Below are positions 12,900 to 20,886 of a stretch of DNA of 24,533 nt, in pieces (positions within the stretch are counted from its first letter, which is position 1; the number at the start of each line of letters is the position of its first letter). The notes under the pieces were generated by a model. That model searched no databases and was not told the DNA's origin. It saw only the letters and a list, made by a program, of their open reading frames with translations. The stretch comes from JBFKUL01 sp041635755. GTDB taxonomy: Bacteria > Pseudomonadota > Gammaproteobacteria > Burkholderiales > SG8-39. The position numbers and the translations under genes are program-made. The stretch covers positions 1 to 24,533 of the forward strand of contig JBFKUL010000011.1 in NCBI GenBank assembly GCA_041635755.1, written 5' to 3'.

Positions 12900-14714
12900 C
12901 TACGCGGCCGCGGCAGGTTTCTTGGACAGCCGTTGCATGGCATAGCTGCCAGGGGCGTCCTCGATCGCCTTGATTGCGCCCTCGCCCGGTACACGGGCGG
13001 GCACCCTCGCATCACCCGCGTTTTGCGCATCGATCCACGCCTGCCAATCCTCCCACCACGAGCCCGGACGCTGCGTCGCTCCCGCGAACCAGTCGTCGGG
13101 CGATTCCGGACGCTCGTCGTTGGTCCAATAGTGATACTTCTTGCCCGCGGGCGGATTGACGATGCCGGCAATGTGCCCGGACCCCCCAAGCACGAAACGC
13201 ACCGGTCCGCCGAGGTAGCGCGAACCCTTGTAGGTGGTCTTCCACGGCGCGATGTGGTCCTCGGCCGTCGAGATGAAGTACGCTGGCAGCTTGACGTTGG
13301 AGAGGTCGATCGGCACGCCATCGAGCTCGACTGCGCCCGGCACGCCGAGCAAATTCTTGATGTACATGTTGCGCAGGTAGAAGCTGTGCATGCGCGCCGG
13401 CATGCGCGTCGAATCCGAGTTCCAGTACAGCAGATCGAACGGGAACGGATCTTTGCCAAGCAGGTAGTTGTTGATCACGAACGACCAGACCAGGTCGTTC
13501 GCGCGCAGCAAGTTGAAGGTCGAGGCCATTTCCGAGCCCTCGAGGTAGCCGCGCTCGTTCATCTTCTTCTCGAGGCTCGCCACCTGGCCCTCGTCGATAA
13601 ACACCCCCAGCTCCCCCGGCTGCGAGAAGTCGAGCAGGCTGACGAAGAACGTCGCGCACCCGACGCGGTCCTGCCCCTTCGCGGCGAGGTAGGCAAGCGT
13701 GCAGCCGAGCAGCGTGCCGCCCAGGCAATAGCCGATGAAGTTGACCTTGCTTTCCCCGGTGATCTTTTCGATGGCCTCCAGGGCGGCAAGCGGTCCCTCG
13801 CGCATGTAATCTTCGAACCCCTTCTCTGCGAGGCGCCGGTCAGGATTGACCCAGGACAGCACGAACACGGTGTGCCCCTGGTCCACGGCCCACTTGATGA
13901 ACGAGTTCTTCTCCCTCAGATCGAGGATGTAATACTTGTTGATCCAGGGCGGGATGATCACCAGCGGACGCCGGTAAACCTGCTGCGTCGCGGGCTGGTA
14001 CTGGATGAGCTGCATCAACTCGGTCTGGTACACGATCTTGCCGGGGGTGGTCGCGACGTTCTTGCCGAGCTGGAATGCCTGTTCGTCGGTCATGCTGATG
14101 CGCAACTGCCCTTCGCCCTTCTCGATGTCCGCCAGCAGGTTGTTGAGCCCCCGAAGCAGGTTCTCGCCGCCGGACTCGAGCGTCTCGCGCAGCACCTGCG
14201 GATTGGTCACCACGAAGTTCGAGGGTGCGAGCGCATCGACGTACTGGCGTGTGAAGAACGCGACCTTCTTCTGCGACTCCTCGGGCAGGCCCTCCACGTC
14301 CGAGACCGCGTGCTGGATGTGGCGCGCGGCGATCAGGTAAGACTGCTTGATGTAGTCGTAGAGGAAGTTGCTCGACCAGTCCTCGTGCTTGAAGCGCGAA
14401 TCCCCTTTTGACGGCTCGGCCACCGCCGCGCCGCCAAGCCCGAGCATCTTCATCCAGCTCGCCTGCCAAAGGCGCGAGTAATCGAGCCACATGTTCATCG
14501 ACATCGATGCCATCGCGGCCGGGTCCATCAGCATGCGTGAATACAGGTCCATGAAGGCCTTGGCGATGCCGAGCTCGTCGGTGACCGCCGCGGAAACGCT
14601 GGCAGACAGGTTCTTGTGCGCAAACTCGCCGAGGATCTTGGCCGAGCGTTCGGCCACCTCGTGGCACACCTTGGCGAGCTGCTCTGGCTTTTCGGCTTCG
14701 GGTTGGGTCTGCAT
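12900..14714 (-). CDS. phaC: Class I poly(3-hydroxyalkanoate) synthase
   Basis: A 604-residue PhaC that polymerises (R)-3-hydroxyacyl-CoA into storage polyester on cytoplasmic granules. The N-terminal domain contains MASMSMNMWLDYSRLWQASW, typical of class I. The alpha/beta-hydrolase half has the lipase-like box GYCLGG with nucleophile C330, and the catalytic aspartate D486 (AEDHIAPW) and histidine H514 (GSGHIAG). Length (about 590-600) matches class I rather than class III enzymes, which need PhaE. The ATG has a perfect AGGAGG eight bases upstream. An MBL-fold hydrolase gene lies 45 bases ahead in the same direction, so the two likely form an operon. phaB and phasins are not adjacent; a thiolase lies in the liu run 5 kb away. 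Confidence 0.97.
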   Translation of the reverse strand: MQTQPEAEKPEQLAKVCHEVAERSAKILGEFAHKNLSASVSAAVTDELGIAKAFMDLYSRMLMDPAAMASMSMNMWLDYSRLWQASWMKMLGLGGAAVAEPSKGDSRFKHEDWSSNFLYDYIKQSYLIAARHIQHAVSDVEGLPEESQKKVAFFTRQYVDALAPSNFVVTNPQVLRETLESGGENLLRGLNNLLADIEKGEGQLRISMTDEQAFQLGKNVATTPGKIVYQTELMQLIQYQPATQQVYRRPLVIIPPWINKYYILDLREKNSFIKWAVDQGHTVFVLSWVNPDRRLAEKGFEDYMREGPLAALEAIEKITGESKVNFIGYCLGGTLLGCTLAYLAAKGQDRVGCATFFVSLLDFSQPGELGVFIDEGQVASLEKKMNERGYLEGSEMASTFNLLRANDLVWSFVINNYLLGKDPFPFDLLYWNSDSTRMPARMHSFYLRNMYIKNLLGVPGAVELDGVPIDLSNVKLPAYFISTAEDHIAPWKTTYKGSRYLGGPVRFVLGGSGHIAGIVNPPAGKKYHYWTNDERPESPDDWFAGATQRPGSWWEDWQAWIDAQNAGDARVPARVPGEGAIKAIEDAPGSYAMQRLSKKPAAAA

Positions 14715-14759
14715 CTCAACGCCTCCTGGACCTCTCGAATCGCACGCGCGGGGGTCGCC

Positions 14760-15830
14760 TTATGCGATGGCGCGCAGGGGCTGGGCGGCGCGCGCGAAAC
14801 GCGCTACGCCGTCGGCACCCATGTGCCGCTCGAGGCGGCCGGCATAGCGCAGGTAATGCAGATGCGCGATGGTCTCGCCCAACGCGAAGAACAGCTGATG
14901 CACGTCGAGCTTGCGCTTGAACAGCACCTCGACCAGATCGTTGGCTGAGCGCGGCCCTTCGTTGCACGCCGCCTCGAGCTCGCCGAGCCGGTCGCGGTGG
15001 TGCGCCTCGAGCTCGGCAACGCGCGCATGCGCGCCGCGAAACGGCAGTCCGTGCGAGGGCAGCACCAGCGTGTCACTGGGCAGCAGTCGGTAGCGTTCGA
15101 TCGAGTCGAGAAACAGTTTTAGCGGATTGCCGAGCGGATCGACCGCCCAGACGCTGACGTTGGTCGAGATCCGCGGCAGCAGCATGTCGCCCGAGATCAG
15201 CACTTTGTTCTGCTCGCAGTAAAGCGATGCGTGCTCGGGCGCGTGGCCGTAGCCGGTCATGGCGCGCCAACGCTGCGATCCCAGGGCGATGCGCTCGCCG
15301 TCCATGTAGCGGCGGAAGCTCAGCGGGAAGTCGGGCACGTGGCGCACATAAACATTGCCGCGCGTGGCCATTGCTTTCTGGCGGACCTCATCGAGCCCGT
15401 TGGCGCGAAACAGCCCGAGGGTGGCCTGTTGAGTATAGCCAGCGATGCCGTTGCGCACCGCGTGCGCGGTGAGGTACTCCGCCTGCGTCATCCACAGCTC
15501 GGCGCCAAGTCGCTCGCAGAGCCAGGCGGCATTCCCGGCGTGGTCCGGATGAAAGTGCGTGACGATGACGCGCCGCACCGGGCGCGCGCGCAGCGTAGCG
15601 GCGAAATGCCGCTCCCAAAGGCCGCGGGTCACCTCGTCAGCGATACCGCAATCGACGATTGTCCAACCCGCATCGGTTCCTGCTCCGTCCTCGAGCAGCC
15701 ACAAGTTGATGTGCTCGAGCTGGAACGGCAGCGGCATGCGCAGCCAGTGCACGCCTGGCGCAACCTCGAGCGTGGTGCCGGGCGCAGGTGGATCGCGGAA
15801 AGGGTATTCGAGCGGGGCGGTTTCTGACAC
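14760..15830 (-). CDS. MBL-fold metallo-hydrolase
   Basis: A 356-residue metallo-beta-lactamase-fold hydrolase with the metal-binding motif HFHPDH (H92, H94, D96, H97), preceded by VDCGI. Later ligand positions are at GYGHAPEHASLY, ISGDMLLPRIS and LPSHGLPF. The C-terminal segment (HHRDRLGELEAACNEGPRS, KLDVHQLFFALGETIAHLHYL) forms the winged-helix-like tail often seen in RNase Z/glyoxalase II-type hydrolases of unknown substrate. Hydrolysis of a thioester or phosphoester is likely; the specific substrate is not known. GTG at 15830 is taken as start because EYPF…APGVHWLRMPLPF matches the family N-terminus, although no clear ribosome binding site is visible. It leads into phaC and is divergent from liuR, 108 bases away. 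Confidence 0.85.
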   Translation of the reverse strand: MSETAPLEYPFRDPPAPGTTLEVAPGVHWLRMPLPFQLEHINLWLLEDGAGTDAGWTIVDCGIADEVTRGLWERHFAATLRARPVRRVIVTHFHPDHAGNAAWLCERLGAELWMTQAEYLTAHAVRNGIAGYTQQATLGLFRANGLDEVRQKAMATRGNVYVRHVPDFPLSFRRYMDGERIALGSQRWRAMTGYGHAPEHASLYCEQNKVLISGDMLLPRISTNVSVWAVDPLGNPLKLFLDSIERYRLLPSDTLVLPSHGLPFRGAHARVAELEAHHRDRLGELEAACNEGPRSANDLVEVLFKRKLDVHQLFFALGETIAHLHYLRYAGRLERHMGADGVARFARAAQPLRAIA

Positions 15831-15843
15831 GTTGGGCTAGAAT

Positions 15844-15882
15844 CGGCGCTCGCGCGCGTCTTTTCGGCGCGCGTTTGCGCCG
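15844..15882. repeat. GC-rich inverted repeat between the MBL hydrolase and liuR
   Basis: CGGCGC (15844-15849) pairs with GCGCCG (15877-15882), and inside it CGCGCG (15851-15856) pairs with CGCGCG (15868-15873), around a TTTT-containing loop. It lies in the only spacer that can carry the divergent promoters. A TAGAAT (15838-15843) just before it could be a plus-strand -10. It could be a binding site or an RNA hairpin in the liuR leader. Confidence 0.35.
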
Positions 15883-15938
15883 GTTAGGGATTATCGCCGC
15901 AACGCAACATCCGGGCAACCCGCCATGCCGAACGACCC

Positions 15939-16370
15939 ATGAGCAGCGACGCGACCGGCGACAGGGAGCGTACCGAATTCACCATCGGCGAGCTGGCGCG
16001 CGAGTACGACGTCACGCCGCGCGCGATCCGCTTCTACGAAGATCAGGGCTTGCTTGCGCCGCGGCGAGAGGGCCAGCGACGCATCTACACGGTGCGCGAC
16101 CGCACCCGGCTCAAGCTCACGCTCCGCGGCAAGCGCCTCGGCCTGACACTGTCGGAGATCCGCGAGCTGATCGACATGTACGAACCGGGCCGCGACGAGC
16201 GCCCGCAGCTCGAGCGCTTTCTCGCCGTGCTCGCGAGCCACAGGGCGAGCCTGGAGCAACAACGCGCGGATATCGAGGCCCAGCTCTCGGAGCTCGGCGC
16301 GTTCGAGAAGCGCGTACGCAAGCGCCTGGCGGAGCGGCCGGCACGCCGCCGCGCGCGCGGCCGGAGTTGA
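15939..16370 (+). CDS. liuR: MerR-family regulator of leucine/isovalerate utilisation (LiuR-like)
   Basis: A 143-residue MerR-type transcription factor. The winged helix-turn-helix spans about residues 13-80 (FTIGELAREYDVTPRAIRFY, EDQGLLAPRREGQRRIY, RLKLTLRGKRLGLTLSEIRE). A dimerisation coiled coil follows (QLERFLAVLASHRASLEQQR) and a basic tail ends ARGRS. No metal-binding cysteines are present, which fits LiuR rather than metal-sensing MerR proteins. LiuR represses branched-chain amino acid catabolism genes in many proteobacteria, with an acyl-CoA-type signal suspected. Assignment rests on the fold, isovaleryl-CoA dehydrogenase two genes downstream, and an operator at its own stop codon. 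The ATG lacks a Shine-Dalgarno sequence. A five-codon frame (MPNDP, from 15925) ends at an ATGA overlap with it. Confidence 0.87.
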   Translation: MSSDATGDRERTEFTIGELAREYDVTPRAIRFYEDQGLLAPRREGQRRIYTVRDRTRLKLTLRGKRLGLTLSEIRELIDMYEPGRDERPQLERFLAVLASHRASLEQQRADIEAQLSELGAFEKRVRKRLAERPARRRARGRS

Positions 16371-16388
16371 CGTTAACGTAAACGTCAA
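16367..16388. promoter_or_regulatory. LiuR-like operator upstream of the liu run
   Basis: A 22-bp near-perfect palindrome begins TTGACGTTAACG (16367-16378) and ends TAAACGTCAA (16379-16388); only one symmetric pair of positions mismatches. It contains the ACGT-N-AACGT core typical of LiuR sites. It overlaps the liuR stop codon (16368-16370) and lies 33 bases before the thioesterase ATG. Its first six bases, TTGACG, also make a good -35, with TAGGCT (16390-16395) a weak -10 after 17 bp. MerR-family proteins typically bind in just this -35/-10 spacer. Confidence 0.78.
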
Positions 16389-16420
16389 TTAGGCTGTCCG
16401 GCCCGACTGCGAACGACCGT

Positions 16421-16900
16421 ATGCGCCCTCCGGCATCCGCCTTGCGCTCGCGCTTCCAACCCGCCGATCCAGAGTTCGATGTCCGATGTCGCGCCAGCTT
16501 CGGCCGGCAGAAGGCGATGGCGCTGATCGGCGCGCGCATCGTCGCGATCGAACCGGGAATGTGCGAGATCGAGCTCGCCTACCGGGACGAGCTCACGCAG
16601 CAGAAGGGCTTCGTGCACGGCGGCATCATCGGCATGATCGCGGACACGGCCTGCGGCTACGCCGCCTATAGCCTGATGCCCGCGAACAGCTCACTCGTCA
16701 CGGTCGAGTACAAGATCAACATCCTCGCCCCCGGGCGTGGCGAACGGCTGCTGGCGCGCGGCGAGGTGCTCCGGCCCGGGCGCACCCTTTCGGTCACCCG
16801 CGCTGAGGTGTACGCTGAGGCGGGCGGTGAGCGCCAGCTGTGCGCGGCGATGCAGCAGACGCTGATGATGCTGCCCGATACGCCAGACACTCCCGCATAG
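16421..16900 (+). CDS. PaaI-type hotdog thioesterase
   Basis: A 159-residue hotdog-fold protein of the PaaI/acyl-CoA thioesterase group, expected to hydrolyse an acyl-CoA to free acid and CoA. The central helix and following strand show the family motif QQKGFVHGGIIGMIADTAC, with the HGG loop and an acidic aspartate in the ADTACGYAAY helix. SSLVTVEYKINILAPGRGE and LSVTRAEVYAE are the usual beta strands. The ATG at 16421 keeps the FQPADPEFDVRCRASFGRQ segment typical of this subgroup. It is the first gene after the LiuR-like operator, 7 bases before isovaleryl-CoA dehydrogenase, so it probably acts on a leucine-pathway or related short acyl-CoA. The true substrate is unknown. Confidence 0.88.
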   Translation: MRPPASALRSRFQPADPEFDVRCRASFGRQKAMALIGARIVAIEPGMCEIELAYRDELTQQKGFVHGGIIGMIADTACGYAAYSLMPANSSLVTVEYKINILAPGRGERLLARGEVLRPGRTLSVTRAEVYAEAGGERQLCAAMQQTLMMLPDTPDTPA

Positions 16901-16907
16901 GCCTTCC

Positions 16908-18071
16908 ATGGAACTGCCCTTCCTGCGCTTCGATCACGGCGAGACCCTCGACATGCTGCGTGCCAGTGTGCGCGATTTCACCGCCAAGGAGATTGCGCCG
17001 CGTGCCGCGAGCATCGACGAGAAAAACGAGTTCCCCGCCGACCTGTGGAAGAAGCTCGGTGCGCTCGGTCTGCTCGGCATCACCGTCGAGGAGGATTACG
17101 GCGGCACCGCCATGGGCTACCTCGCGCACATCATCGCGATGGAGGAGATCAGTCGCGCGTCTGCCTCGGTCGGCCTGTCCTACGGCGCGCACTCCAACCT
17201 GTGCGTCAACCAGATCCGCAGGAATGGCAGCGAGGCGCAGAAAAAGAAGCATCTGCCGAAGCTCGTCTCGGGGGAGCATGTCGGCGCGCTCGCCATGAGC
17301 GAGCCCGGCGCGGGCTCCGACGTGGTCGGCATGCGACTGCGCGCCGAACTGCGCGGGGACCGGTACGTGCTCAACGGCAACAAGATGTGGATCACCAATG
17401 GCCCGGATGCCGACGTGCTGGTGGTCTACGCCAAGACCGACGCCAACGCCGGCCCGCGCGGCATCACCGCGTTCCTGATCGAGAGGGGCATGAAAGGCTT
17501 TTCCACCGCGCAGAAACTCGACAAGCTCGGCATGCGCGGCTCAAACACCTGCGAGCTCGTATTCCGCGATTGCGAGGTGTCGGCGGCAAACGTACTGGGC
17601 AAGGAGGGTGGCGGTGCAAACGTGCTGATGAGCGGGCTCGACTACGAGCGCGCGGTGCTCGCGGGCGGCCCCCTCGGTATCATGGGTGCATGTCTGGACG
17701 TCGTCATTCCCTATGTGCACGAGCGCAAGCAGTTCGGCCAGCCGATCGGGGAATTTCAGCTCATGCAGGGCAAGCTTGCCGACATGTACGCCACCTACTC
17801 GGCGTGCCGGGCCTACGTCTATGCGGTGGGACAAGCGCTCGATCGTGGCGAGACGACCCGCAAGGATGCTGCGGGGGCGATCCTGTACGCGTCGGAGAAA
17901 GCCACCTGGATGGCGGGCGAGGCGATCCAGGCGCTGGGCGGCATGGGCTACATCAATGAAACGCCGACCGGGCGGCTATGGCGCGACGCCAAGCTCTATG
18001 AGATCGGCGCCGGCACCTCTGAGATCCGCCGCTGGCTGATCGGGCGCGAATTGTTCTCGGAGACGGCGTGA
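16908..18071 (+). CDS. liuA: Isovaleryl-CoA dehydrogenase
   Basis: A 387-residue FAD-dependent acyl-CoA dehydrogenase that converts isovaleryl-CoA to 3-methylcrotonyl-CoA in leucine breakdown, passing electrons to ETF. ALAMSEPGAGSDVVGM and MWITNGPDADVLVVYAKTD are FAD- and substrate-binding signatures. The key feature is E247 in GLDYERAVLAGGPLGIM, the position of the catalytic base unique to isovaleryl-CoA dehydrogenases; most other family members carry theirs near the C-terminus. Here the C-terminal motif reads YEIGAGTSEIRRWLIGREL, with glycine in the usual Glu position, again as in isovaleryl-CoA dehydrogenase. Length is normal. It overlaps the following GNAT gene by four bases (GTGA). Confidence 0.95.
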   Translation: MELPFLRFDHGETLDMLRASVRDFTAKEIAPRAASIDEKNEFPADLWKKLGALGLLGITVEEDYGGTAMGYLAHIIAMEEISRASASVGLSYGAHSNLCVNQIRRNGSEAQKKKHLPKLVSGEHVGALAMSEPGAGSDVVGMRLRAELRGDRYVLNGNKMWITNGPDADVLVVYAKTDANAGPRGITAFLIERGMKGFSTAQKLDKLGMRGSNTCELVFRDCEVSAANVLGKEGGGANVLMSGLDYERAVLAGGPLGIMGACLDVVIPYVHERKQFGQPIGEFQLMQGKLADMYATYSACRAYVYAVGQALDRGETTRKDAAGAILYASEKATWMAGEAIQALGGMGYINETPTGRLWRDAKLYEIGAGTSEIRRWLIGRELFSETA

Positions 18072-18559
18072 GCAAAGGCGGCTCCATCTCGGGCTATTCG
18101 CCCGGCGCCCTGGGCTGGGTCATCGGCGAACACGGCCGCTATTACGCGCGCGAGTGGCACCTGCCGGCGAGCTTCGAGTGTCTGGTGGCGAGCGAGCTGT
18201 CGGCCTTCTTCGCCCGCCTCGACGCACGCCGTGACGGCTTCTGGGTGGCGCGCGAGGGCGCTGCGCTCGCCGGTTCAATATCGATCGACGGCAGCAGCGA
18301 GCCATCGTGGGCGCGCCTGCGCTTCTTCATTCTTTCGGACGCGCATCGCGGCAGAGGCCTGGGCAAGGCGCTGATGCGCGCCGCAATCGACTTCTGCCGC
18401 CGAGTCGGTCATCCGAAAATCTACCTGACCACCTTCGAGGGCTTGCACGCAGCGCGCCACCTGTACGAGACGTTCGGGTTTCGCCTGATCTCCGAGCGCG
18501 AAGACGCAACGTGGGGTCGGCCGATGATTGAACAGCGCTTTGAACAGCAGCTGCACTGA
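18068..18559 (+). CDS. GNAT-family N-acetyltransferase
   Basis: A 163-residue single-domain GNAT protein. The N-terminal part (SGYSPGALGWVIGEHGRYYAREWHLP) resembles the acetyltransferase half of MarR–GNAT fusion proteins. Strands VAREGAALAGSISIDG and WARLRFFILSDAHRGRGLGKALM carry the acetyl-CoA pyrophosphate loop (HRGRGLGKAL, a Q/RxxGxG/A motif). IYLTTFEGLHAARHLYETFGF is the C-terminal acceptor side. It should transfer an acetyl group to an amine; the target is unknown. The GTG start overlaps the liuA stop, so it is translated with the liu genes. Protein lysine acetylation or detoxification of an amine is possible but unproven. Confidence 0.87.
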   Translation: MSKGGSISGYSPGALGWVIGEHGRYYAREWHLPASFECLVASELSAFFARLDARRDGFWVAREGAALAGSISIDGSSEPSWARLRFFILSDAHRGRGLGKALMRAAIDFCRRVGHPKIYLTTFEGLHAARHLYETFGFRLISEREDATWGRPMIEQRFEQQLH

Positions 18560-18570
18560 ACGGGCAAAGC

Positions 18571-19668
18571 ATGGCACACAAACTTCACACCCCGATCTGT
18601 GAGCTCCTCGGCAGCGAGCTGCCGATCATTCAGGCGCCGATGGCGGGCGGCGCAACCACGCCCGAGCTCGTGGCGGCCGTTTCGGGTGCCGGGGCGCTCG
18701 GCTCCTTCGGCTTCGCTTATACCCAGCCCGAGGACATGCGGCGCGCGGCCGCCGCCGTGCGCGCCAAGACGAAACGCGCGTTCGGCATCAATCTGCTCGT
18801 TGCGCCGCAGCCCGGAGAGATTGCAGCTGCCTCCCAGCGCGACGCGCTTGCCGCGGTTGCGCCTTATTTCGCCGAACTGGGCCTGCCGGCGCCCGAGCCG
18901 TTGCGCGGGCCCTTTGCACCGGACCTGCAGGCGCAGCTCGACGCGGTCGAGGAGATCCGTCCGGCGGTGTTCACGGCGCACATCGGCGAGCTACCCCCCG
19001 AACGACTCAAGGCGCTGCACGCGTTCGGCATCAAGGTCGGTGGCTGCGCCACGTGCGTCGAGGAAGCCAAGCGACTCGAGACGCTTGGTTTCGATTTCGT
19101 CATTGCGCAGGGCGTCGAGGCGGGCGGGCACCGCGGAACGTTTCTGCGAAATCCCTACGAGACGCTCACCGGAACGCTCGCGCTGACGCGACTCATCGTG
19201 CGCGCGGTGCGCGTGCCGGTGGTCGCCACCGGCGGGATCATGGACGGCGCAGGCATCGCCGCGGTGCTCGCGCTCGGTGCGCAGGCCGCGCAGCTCGGCA
19301 CGGCGTTCGTCCCCTGCAAGGAAAGCGGCTCGCCGCCGCCGCACAAGGAGGCGATCCTCGGCTCGCGAGAGGACAGCTCGCTGCTCACCGAGAAGTTCTC
19401 GGGCCGCATTGCGCGCGCGGTCGGCAACCGCTTTCTGCGTGAAATGAACGGCCGGGACGCGCCGCAGCTTGCCTTTCCGGCGCAGAATAGCCTTACTGCG
19501 CCGCTGCGCCAGGCCGCGGTCAAGGCGGGAAAAGGCGGCGAGTTCTTCTCCGCCTACGCAGGACAGGCAGCGCCGCTGGCGCGCGCGCTTCCCGCCGCGC
19601 AGCTGGTCGAGCGGCTCGCGGCCGAGACCCGTGAAACGCTCGGTCGCCTCGCCGCGCTCGTTAACTGA
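18571..19668 (+). CDS. Nitronate monooxygenase / 2-nitropropane dioxygenase-like flavoprotein
   Basis: A 365-residue TIM-barrel FMN enzyme of the nitronate monooxygenase family. The first strand ELPIIQAPMAGGATTPELVA, then FGINLLVAPQ, VFTAHIGELPPERL, IAQGVEAGGHRGTF and VPVVATGGIMDGAGIAAVL with LGTAFVPCKES form the FMN phosphate and active-site loops. The AGGHRG histidine is the position linked to catalysis. Family members oxidise alkyl nitronates or act as NAD(P)H-quinone or enoyl reductases, so the substrate is not settled. The start has an 11-base gap after the GNAT gene. Position inside the liu run suggests a role with a leucine-derived or other branched acyl compound, but that is inference. 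Confidence 0.85.
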   Translation: MAHKLHTPICELLGSELPIIQAPMAGGATTPELVAAVSGAGALGSFGFAYTQPEDMRRAAAAVRAKTKRAFGINLLVAPQPGEIAAASQRDALAAVAPYFAELGLPAPEPLRGPFAPDLQAQLDAVEEIRPAVFTAHIGELPPERLKALHAFGIKVGGCATCVEEAKRLETLGFDFVIAQGVEAGGHRGTFLRNPYETLTGTLALTRLIVRAVRVPVVATGGIMDGAGIAAVLALGAQAAQLGTAFVPCKESGSPPPHKEAILGSREDSSLLTEKFSGRIARAVGNRFLREMNGRDAPQLAFPAQNSLTAPLRQAAVKAGKGGEFFSAYAGQAAPLARALPAAQLVERLAAETRETLGRLAALVN

Positions 19669-19685
19669 ATCGAAAGGTACCCCTC

Positions 19686-20873
19686 ATGCTAGATGACCCG
19701 ATCGTTATCGTTTCCGCCGCCCGCACCCCGATGGGCGGCTTTCAGGGCGAGCTCAGAAGCTTCGCCGCGCCCGAACTCGGCGCCGCCGCAATCCGCGCCG
19801 CCGTCGAGCGCGCCGGCGTCAAGCCCGAGGAGGTGCAGGAAGTCATCATGGGCTGCGTGCTGCCGGCGGGCCAGGGTCAGGCGCCGGCGCGCCAGGCGAG
19901 CCTCGGCGCCGGGCTGCCGCTCGGCGCGGGCTGCACCACCGTGAACAAGATGTGCGGCTCCGGCATGAAGGCGGCGATGCTCGCCCACGACCTGCTCGCT
20001 GCGGGCAGCATGGACGTGGTCATCGCCGGCGGCATGGAGTCGATGACCAACGCGCCCTACCTGCTGCCCAAGGCGCGCGGCGGCTACCGCATGGGGCACC
20101 AGCAGGTGCTCGATCACATGTTCTACGATGGACTCGAGGACGCCTACGACAAAGGCCGCCTGATGGGCACCTTCGCCGAGGACTGCGCGCAGAAGTACGC
20201 TTTCACGCGCGAAGCGCAGGACCAGTTCGCGATCGCCTCGCTCGAGCGCGCGCAGCAGGCGAACAAGGAAGGCTGGTTCGCGTGGGAGACCACGCCGCTC
20301 GCGATCAAGGCCGGCAAGGAGGAGAAATTCGTCGAGACGGACGAGCAGCCCTTCAAGGCAAACTTCGACAAGATTCCGACGCTGCGGCCCGCGTTCCGCA
20401 AGGACGGCACCGTCACCGCGGCAAACTCGAGCTCGATCTCCGACGGCGCCGCAGCGCTGGTGATGATGCGCCGCTCGAGCGCGGAGAGGCGCGGCCTCGA
20501 GCCGCTCGCGGTACTGGTCGGCCATACCACGCATGCCCAGGAACCGGGCTGGTTCACGACCGCGCCGGTCGGCGCCATGCGCAAGCTCTTTGAGCGCACC
20601 GGCTGGAACGCCAAGGGCGTCGACCTTTATGAGATCAACGAAGCCTTCGCGGTAGTCACGATGGCGGCGATGAAGGAGCACGGCCTGCCGCACGAGAAGG
20701 TGAACGTGCACGGCGGCGCATGCGCGCTCGGCCACCCGATCGGCGCTTCGGGCGCGCGGCTCATCGTCACGCTGATTGGCGCGCTCAAGAAGTACCGCGG
20801 CAAGCGCGGCGTCGCAAGCCTGTGCATCGGCGGCGGCGAGGCGACTGCGGTCGCCATCGAAATGCTCGTTTGA
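19686..20873 (+). CDS. Acetyl-CoA C-acyltransferase (thiolase)
   Basis: A 395-residue thiolase that condenses or cleaves acetyl-CoA and acyl-CoA (acetoacetyl-CoA being the likely partner). All catalytic residues are present at standard spacing: C90 (NKMCGSGMKA), H350 (ALGHPIGASG) and C380 (SLCIGGGEA). GGMESMTNAPYLLPKARGG, ANSSSISDGAAAL and YEINEAFAVVTMAAM are typical. AAAGGT precedes the ATG by nine bases. In this operon it would thiolytically split acetoacetyl-CoA formed after leucine breakdown, or run backwards to supply acetoacetyl-CoA for polyester synthesis by the nearby phaC. Whether it is closer to AtoB or PhaA cannot be told from the active site alone. Confidence 0.95.
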   Translation: MLDDPIVIVSAARTPMGGFQGELRSFAAPELGAAAIRAAVERAGVKPEEVQEVIMGCVLPAGQGQAPARQASLGAGLPLGAGCTTVNKMCGSGMKAAMLAHDLLAAGSMDVVIAGGMESMTNAPYLLPKARGGYRMGHQQVLDHMFYDGLEDAYDKGRLMGTFAEDCAQKYAFTREAQDQFAIASLERAQQANKEGWFAWETTPLAIKAGKEEKFVETDEQPFKANFDKIPTLRPAFRKDGTVTAANSSSISDGAAALVMMRRSSAERRGLEPLAVLVGHTTHAQEPGWFTTAPVGAMRKLFERTGWNAKGVDLYEINEAFAVVTMAAMKEHGLPHEKVNVHGGACALGHPIGASGARLIVTLIGALKKYRGKRGVASLCIGGGEATAVAIEMLV

Positions 20874-20886
20874 GCGCAGCACGGGC

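Noticed and set aside
12933..14411. Long plus-strand open frame of 492 codons opposite phaC
   Set aside because: Its translation is arginine/histidine/valine-rich with no domain, and it is exactly antisense to the well-conserved phaC; long antisense frames are expected at this GC content.
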